A DNA stretch of 64,000 nt, taken from NCBI RefSeq assembly GCF_014117325.1, contig NZ_CP059732.1:8011501-8075500 (forward strand). The letters are read 5' to 3'. Of this stretch, positions 59,289 to 64,000 are shown piece after piece. Source of the stretch: Spirosoma foliorum. GTDB taxonomy: Bacteria; Bacteroidota; Bacteroidia; Cytophagales; Spirosomataceae. Within the stretch, counting starts at the first letter, position 1. Every line of letters starts with the position of its first letter. A program made the translations under genes and the position numbers. The notes beneath the pieces were generated by a model. It saw only the letters and a program-made list of their open reading frames with translations, did not search any database and was not told the origin of the DNA.

Positions 59289-61238
59289 ATGGAAGATATG
59301 AAATACAGTTATCTGGTCATCTTATCCGTTATTAAGTTACTAGTTGGCGTATCCTTTACGGCGTTAGCACAAGTACCTAATTCACTCGATTCGGTGCGGG
59401 TCTATCTGAAAAACCATACGGTTCAGGATACAAACTACGTCCGGGCGCTGAACGTACTAGGGCGCGAACTCCATTCGGTGGCTAATCCAGATTACGCTAA
59501 GGCTGATTCTATATTACAGGTATCGGAGCAGATCGCGACCAGGCTCCAGTATGGCATGGGACTGGCCAAAGCTTATACCAATCGAGGATCAATTTATTAC
59601 CTGACCGATCGGCAACCGCTGGCCGTAGAATACTTTCAGAAAGCGTTGACAACGGCCGAACAGTATAAACTCAGCCCCAGGTTTATTTGTGGGGCTATAT
59701 CGAACGTGGCTGCGGCTTTGAGTAAGCTACAGCAGTACGAGAAAGTCATAACGATGCAACTCCGTTCATTGCGGCTTCAGGAGCAGTATAACGTTCAACC
59801 ACGAATTGCTACTACCTACGGCGGCATCGGTAGCGCACTCCGGGAGCTTAACAAATTCAACGAAGCACTTACCTATTACCGGCAGGCTTTAGCCTTGATG
59901 CATGCTGGAAAAAACATCAGTGGCGCAGCCATTATCGAAAACAACATAGGTATTTGCTATGATGGGCTGAAGCAATATGACAAGTCGTTGGCTTCCTACA
60001 AATTGGCTCTAAAGCATGCGAAAGAAGTTGAATTTGAGCTGTTACAGGCTGATATTCTGGTTAATATCGGTTTAGCCCTAAAACTATCGAATCATCCCAA
60101 AGAAGGAATACCGTTTGTAACACAATCGTTGGCTATTGGCCGCAAGCAGGAGAACAAAGCAACAATGGCAACGGCTTATTTCAATCTGGGTCAGATTTAT
60201 GAAGAACTGAAGGACTATAAACCTGCCGAAGCGAATCTTAAAAAAGCACTGGATCTGGCGAAAGAGCGGGGCAATAAAGAGCAAATTGCGAACTATACGC
60301 AGGGCCTGGCCGATTTCTACGGTGGAGCGAAAGATTTTCAGCAGGCCTACGCCTTTCAACTCGAAAAGAACAACCGTAAGGATTCACTTATTTCTGTGCA
60401 GACCAGCGCTGAAGTTCAACGGCTAATTGCGCACTACGAAAGCGAGAAAAAGGAAGCCCAAATTAAACTACTTCATCAGCAGGCCCAGCTTCATAACGAA
60501 GAGCTGATTCGCCAGCGCTTTCAACGGAACGCCCTGCTCATTGGCGGCACCATGTTGCTTTTGTTAGGGGGAGCTGTGAGCGCGTGGTTGCTGAATCGCT
60601 CCCGACTCCGGCGACTTGAGGAAGCCCAGCGTTTACGCAGGCAAATTGCGCACGATTTGCACGACGAAGTAGGCAGTACGCTGAGTAGCATCTCGCTGCT
60701 TAGCGGAATGGTTAATAGCCTTATTGCCCAAAAACGACCTGAAGCGGTTGAACGTGCCATCCAGAAAATTAATACCGATGCGCGTCAGATTCTGGAAGCT
60801 ATGGACGAGATTATCTGGACGATCAACCCCGGAAACGACTCCTTGCAGCGAATTGCGTTGCGGCTTCAGGAATATGCGCAACCGCTGATGGAGTCGAAAG
60901 ACATTAGCTTCTCGTTTCAGACCGATCCCGAATTAGCTGATATCCCTATTTCTATGGAAGTTCGTCGGAGTTTATATCTGATTGGAAAAGAGGCTATTAA
61001 TAATTTGGTTAAGTACTCCGAAGCCACGCAGGCCACGGTTCGATTTGCGCGACGGGATAACCAGCTTGAGGTGTTGATTGAGGACAATGGGCGCGGTTTT
61101 GATGTAACACAGTCCCGAGAACGTACGGGCCAAACCAGCATGAAACAACGCGCCGAAGCGATGGGAGGGTCGCTGGATGTTCAATCGGCTCCCGAGCGAG
61201 GAACTCGACTCGTGCTAACAACCGCTATTGCCGGATGA
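59289..61238 (+). CDS. TPR sensor histidine kinase (HisKA_3 type), first paralogue
   Basis: A 649-residue sensor kinase. A signal/anchor segment lies at the N-terminus (LVILSVIKLLVGVSFTALAQ). About seven TPR units form the extracytoplasmic sensor region (for example QPLAVEYFQKALTTAEQYK and AIIENNIGICYDGLKQYDKS). One membrane helix follows (ALLIGGTMLLLLGGAVSAWL, about 415). The kinase part has the phospho-acceptor in QIAHDLHDEVGSTLSSISLL, the N box GKEAINNLVKYSEATQA and the G box EDNGRGFD. Its likely target is the NarL-type regulator at 63357. Confidence 0.93.
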   Translation: MEDMKYSYLVILSVIKLLVGVSFTALAQVPNSLDSVRVYLKNHTVQDTNYVRALNVLGRELHSVANPDYAKADSILQVSEQIATRLQYGMGLAKAYTNRGSIYYLTDRQPLAVEYFQKALTTAEQYKLSPRFICGAISNVAAALSKLQQYEKVITMQLRSLRLQEQYNVQPRIATTYGGIGSALRELNKFNEALTYYRQALALMHAGKNISGAAIIENNIGICYDGLKQYDKSLASYKLALKHAKEVEFELLQADILVNIGLALKLSNHPKEGIPFVTQSLAIGRKQENKATMATAYFNLGQIYEELKDYKPAEANLKKALDLAKERGNKEQIANYTQGLADFYGGAKDFQQAYAFQLEKNNRKDSLISVQTSAEVQRLIAHYESEKKEAQIKLLHQQAQLHNEELIRQRFQRNALLIGGTMLLLLGGAVSAWLLNRSRLRRLEEAQRLRRQIAHDLHDEVGSTLSSISLLSGMVNSLIAQKRPEAVERAIQKINTDARQILEAMDEIIWTINPGNDSLQRIALRLQEYAQPLMESKDISFSFQTDPELADIPISMEVRRSLYLIGKEAINNLVKYSEATQATVRFARRDNQLEVLIEDNGRGFDVTQSRERTGQTSMKQRAEAMGGSLDVQSAPERGTRLVLTTAIAG

Positions 61239-61246
61239 AATACGAT

Positions 61247-61322
61247 TTTAGGTCTTTCGCTGAGAGCCGTGCCACGGTTTCTTTTGGCTAACTGTGGCAC
61301 GGCTCCCAGCGAAAAGCCTAAA
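61247..61322. repeat. Imperfect 33-nt inverted repeat between the two kinase genes
   Basis: The arms 61247-61279 and 61290-61322 pair with about four mismatches. Both contain GAGCCGTGCCAC/GTGGCACGGCTC and CGCTG/CAGCG. It may attenuate transcription into the second kinase gene. Confidence 0.7.
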
Positions 61323-61344
61323 CCTAAATCTGAATTTGAAATAA

Positions 61345-63276
61345 ATGAAATCGCTTTACTCTTTACGGCTGATCACATTCTTACTGACCTTCGCCAGTAT
61401 TGATATCGTTCATGCACAACTACCCAAATCGCTCGATTCGCTCGAAACCTATGTGCAGTCGCATACGCCAACCGATACAAACTATGTGAATGCGTTGCTT
61501 CGATTGGGGAATCTGACTACCAAGGCAAGAGCCAATTATGACAGGGCCGATTCGTTGCTTCGCGTAGCCGAAATATTAGCAATTAAATTGAATTTCGGTC
61601 GGGGTATCTATCAGGCTAATACCTTTTTAGGGGCCAATTATTATCTGTTGGGCAAAGGACAACAAACGCTGGAGTATTTGCAGAAAGCCCTGGCTATTGC
61701 TGAGACCAATAAGCTCCCTCCGCGCACCCTGGCCAATGCTATGACGAATATCGGAACGGCTTATCGCCAAGTGAATCAGCACGAAAAAGCCCTCGAAATT
61801 TCACTGCGTTCGCTCAGAATGCAGGAGCAGTATAACATCCTGCCCCGCAATGAGAATACATACAACGGCGTTGGCCTTGCCCTGAAAGAAACGAAGCGAC
61901 CCCGCGAAGCCATTGGGTATTTTCAGCAGGCACTCGTACTGAACCAGAATTTAAAATACCCTTACGGTATGGCCATTGCCGAGCAGAATATCGGCAGATG
62001 CTATGATGATCTGAACCAATACGATAAAGCATTAGCCTACTACCGGATAGCGCTTAAACACGCGAAAGAGTCTGAATCAGAGCTATTACAGGCGGACATT
62101 TTAGTTAATACGGGCTTAGTTTTACGAGAGGCCAAACGATTTGAGGAGGCAAAACGCCCCATAGAGCAAGCTTTGGTTCTCAATAAGAAGCAGGAAAGTA
62201 AAGGGGCGATGGCTACCGATTATTTCAATCTGGGGCAGGTGTATGAAGATCTTAAAGACTATAAGCTGGCGGAGCAGAACATGAAAAAGGCGCTGGCCCT
62301 GGCTAATGAACTGGAGGACAATACGAAAATAGCCATCTATACGCAGGGCCTGGCCGATCTGTACGGTGGCATGAAGGACTTCCAGCAGGCCTATGTTTTC
62401 CAGCTCGAACGAAACCAACGTATGGATTCTACGACAACTATTCGTACTACAGCCGAAGTACAACGATTGATGGTCAAATACGAAACGGAAAAGAAAGAAG
62501 CCCAAATTAAACTCCTTCAGCAGCAAGCCAAACTCAATCAGCAGGAGCATGAGCGTACTCGCTTCCGAACCAATGTGCTGATTGCCGGTGGTGTGCTTCT
62601 GCTTTTATTGGGAGCCAGCGTGAGCGCCTGGTTACTCAACCGATCTCGGCTCCAACGGCTCGAAGAAGCGCAGCAGTTGCGTAAACAGATTGCCCATGAT
62701 CTTCACGACGAGGTAGGTAGTACACTCAGTAGTATTTCGATGCTGAGTGGCCATACCGATACGTTGCTGAGTCAGAACCGACCCGAAACGGCCCAGAAAA
62801 TGGTTCAGAAAATCTATACCGACGCACGCCAGATTCTCGAATCGATTGATGAAATCATCTGGACCATTAACCCCGGCAACGACTCCCTGCATCGGATTGT
62901 TCTGCGATTGCAGGAATATGCGCAGCCATTGATGGAGTCGAAAAATATTCAATGCTCGTTCCAGATCGATGCTGCTTTGGAAGAAGCACCCATCTCAATG
63001 GATGTGCGCCGAAACCTGTATTTGATTGGGAAAGAGGCTATTAATAATCTGGTTAAATACTCTGGGGCTACACAGGCAACGGTTCGTTTTGAGCGAAAAA
63101 ATAGTCAGCTCCAGGTCGTGATTCAGGACAATGGCCGAGGATTTGATCCGGACCAGCCCAGCGAACGAACGGGGCAGGACAGCATGAAGCAGCGCGCCAA
63201 ATCGGTGGGTGGGTCGTTAGAAATTCAGTCGTCGCCGGGTCAGGGCACGCGCCTTCAATTGGTAGTTAGTTCGTAG
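61345..63276 (+). CDS. TPR sensor histidine kinase (HisKA_3 type), second paralogue
   Basis: A 643-residue paralogue of the preceding kinase with the same organisation: signal peptide (ITFLLTFASIDIVHAQ), TPR sensor region (NTYNGVGLALKETKRPREAI, IAEQNIGRCYDDLNQYDKAL), membrane helix (VLIAGGVLLLLLGASVSAWL) and kinase core (QIAHDLHDEVGSTLSSISML, GKEAINNLVKYSGATQA, QDNGRGFD). The kinase halves are more alike than the TPR halves, which suggests duplication and divergence of sensing. It lies 80 bp before the response regulator gene. Confidence 0.93.
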   Translation: MKSLYSLRLITFLLTFASIDIVHAQLPKSLDSLETYVQSHTPTDTNYVNALLRLGNLTTKARANYDRADSLLRVAEILAIKLNFGRGIYQANTFLGANYYLLGKGQQTLEYLQKALAIAETNKLPPRTLANAMTNIGTAYRQVNQHEKALEISLRSLRMQEQYNILPRNENTYNGVGLALKETKRPREAIGYFQQALVLNQNLKYPYGMAIAEQNIGRCYDDLNQYDKALAYYRIALKHAKESESELLQADILVNTGLVLREAKRFEEAKRPIEQALVLNKKQESKGAMATDYFNLGQVYEDLKDYKLAEQNMKKALALANELEDNTKIAIYTQGLADLYGGMKDFQQAYVFQLERNQRMDSTTTIRTTAEVQRLMVKYETEKKEAQIKLLQQQAKLNQQEHERTRFRTNVLIAGGVLLLLLGASVSAWLLNRSRLQRLEEAQQLRKQIAHDLHDEVGSTLSSISMLSGHTDTLLSQNRPETAQKMVQKIYTDARQILESIDEIIWTINPGNDSLHRIVLRLQEYAQPLMESKNIQCSFQIDAALEEAPISMDVRRNLYLIGKEAINNLVKYSGATQATVRFERKNSQLQVVIQDNGRGFDPDQPSERTGQDSMKQRAKSVGGSLEIQSSPGQGTRLQLVVSS

Positions 63277-63356
63277 AGGTCATACGTTTATCCGATTTAT
63301 CGGTATTCGAAGTTGCCCTATTTTTGCCAGATAAGCAGCCAGAGCCTACATAGCTT

Positions 63357-63983
63357 ATGATCCGCATTTCTATTTTCGATGATAATGACTCGCTTCGGGA
63401 AACACTCGCCCTGATTTTCGACGCAAGCGACGACCTGATTGTGACTGGGCAGTATCCGAATGCCCTCCAGGCTGTTGAGGCTGTTCTGATGAATCAACCC
63501 GATGTAATTCTGATGGATATTGATATGCCTGGTCGGACGGGTATTGAAGCCGTTAAACTTATTCGTCAGCAGACAACCCGACCCAAAATTCTGATGCTGA
63601 CTGTGTTTGAAGACGTGGAACGCATTTTTGCGGCTGTCTCGGCCGGGGCTGTAGGCTATTTATTGAAGAAAACGCCCGCCGATAAGATCATGGATGCCAT
63701 TCGTGAAGTGATGAATGGGGGAGCAGCCATGACGCCGTCCATTGCTCTGAAAGTACTGGAGGCATTTCGGCAACCCAAGGCCGATAACTTCCTGCTCACT
63801 GACAAAGAAAAAGAAGTACTACAGCGACTCGTGGAAGGCGACAGCTACAAGCTGATTGCGCACCACTGTGGTATCAGTATGGGTACGGTTCGCACGCACA
63901 TTGTCAATATCTACGAAAAACTGCACGTCAACTCCAAGTCCGAAGCGGTAGCGAAAGCGCTAAAAACAGGGTTGTTCAAATAG
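63357..63983 (+). CDS. NarL/FixJ-type response regulator
   Basis: A 208-residue regulator. The N-terminal receiver is complete: FDDNDSLRE with the acidic pair (about 6-7), the phospho-acceptor Asp in VILMDIDMPG (about 56), LMLTVFED with Thr and a Lys in GYLLKKTP (about 104-108). The C-terminal LuxR helix-turn-helix is LTDKEKEVLQRLVEGDSYKL, then MGTVRTHIVNIYEKLHV (about 146-205). It is the evident partner of the two upstream kinases. In contrast to the regulator at 9692, all phosphorylation residues are intact. It ends 17 bp before the window edge. Confidence 0.95.
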   Translation: MIRISIFDDNDSLRETLALIFDASDDLIVTGQYPNALQAVEAVLMNQPDVILMDIDMPGRTGIEAVKLIRQQTTRPKILMLTVFEDVERIFAAVSAGAVGYLLKKTPADKIMDAIREVMNGGAAMTPSIALKVLEAFRQPKADNFLLTDKEKEVLQRLVEGDSYKLIAHHCGISMGTVRTHIVNIYEKLHVNSKSEAVAKALKTGLFK

Positions 63984-64000
63984 CCAAGTACTCTTCCAAT

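Noticed and set aside
1..64000. tRNA, rRNA, riboswitch and origin sequences
   Set aside because: I looked for tRNA-like T-loop sequences, rRNA segments and known riboswitch cores and saw none that I could support by eye. A covariance-model scan could still find small RNAs.

Overview
The window looks like chromosomal DNA of a gliding, Spirosoma-like member of the Bacteroidota (order Cytophagales). The evidence is gldH and gldE, four proteins with C-terminal type IX secretion (T9SS) sorting domains, a DUF1800/DUF1501 pair, the tiny basic AURKAIP1/COX24-type protein, almost no Shine-Dalgarno sequences, and promoters of the Bacteroidota form TTTG-N19/20-TAnnTTTG. No rRNA, tRNA, CRISPR array, intact insertion sequence or prophage was recognised.

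Layout. 1-2 kb: a BlaI-type repressor and an M56 (BlaR1-like) sensor protease that is interrupted near its 3' end. 2-9 kb: gldH, a PAP2 phosphatase, a PurF-type amidotransferase, a vanadium-haloperoxidase-like lipoprotein and dnaG. 9-15 kb: an accessory regulatory island. It has a LuxR-type regulator with a degenerate receiver, two paralogous membrane LytTR proteins (one broken at a run of nine G), repeated TGAAATCAC boxes with 19-21 bp spacing, and a 57-residue peptide gene with its own promoter. Next to the peptide lies an LpxL-like acyltransferase homologue whose C-terminus resembles a PqqD/RRE peptide-binding domain. I consider this the best candidate for an undescribed system, a RiPP-like modified or lipidated peptide. 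15-22 kb: RNase E/G (apparent frameshift), the COX24-like protein, a TPR protein, an HU-like protein, mutY, ssb, gldE and an unknown membrane protein. 22-33 kb: DUF3500, a periplasmic subtilase and two very large tandem T9SS subtilases. 33-42 kb: DUF1800/DUF1501, purE, a LysM protein, DUF481, a Gfo/Idh oxidoreductase, purM and a T9SS protein.

42-51.4 kb: an RHS/YD-repeat polymorphic toxin locus. It contains a small coiled-coil chaperone-like protein, a 993-residue YD protein and a 1171-residue DUF6443-RHS protein with a toxin tail. These are followed by an immunity candidate, a displaced second RHS tip with a different toxin and immunity candidate, and a third degenerate tip. All three tips start at the same codon context, which points to recombination-driven tail exchange.

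51.5-59.1 kb: an RND efflux system (RND pump, adaptor, TolC, TetR), with a DUF433/DUF5615 toxin-antitoxin-like pair and a DUF3995 gene between the TolC and adaptor genes. A shared 21-bp dyad lies upstream of both tetR and tolC. 59.3-64 kb: two tandem paralogous TPR histidine kinases and a NarL-type response regulator. Intergenic regions carry many palindromes, including a dispersed family with a TAAG/CTTA loop between GGTT and AACC arms.

Three reading-frame breaks (M56, LytTR, RNase E/G) and one inside the displaced RHS tip should be checked against raw reads. Two of them are one-base changes in G runs and could be sequence errors.
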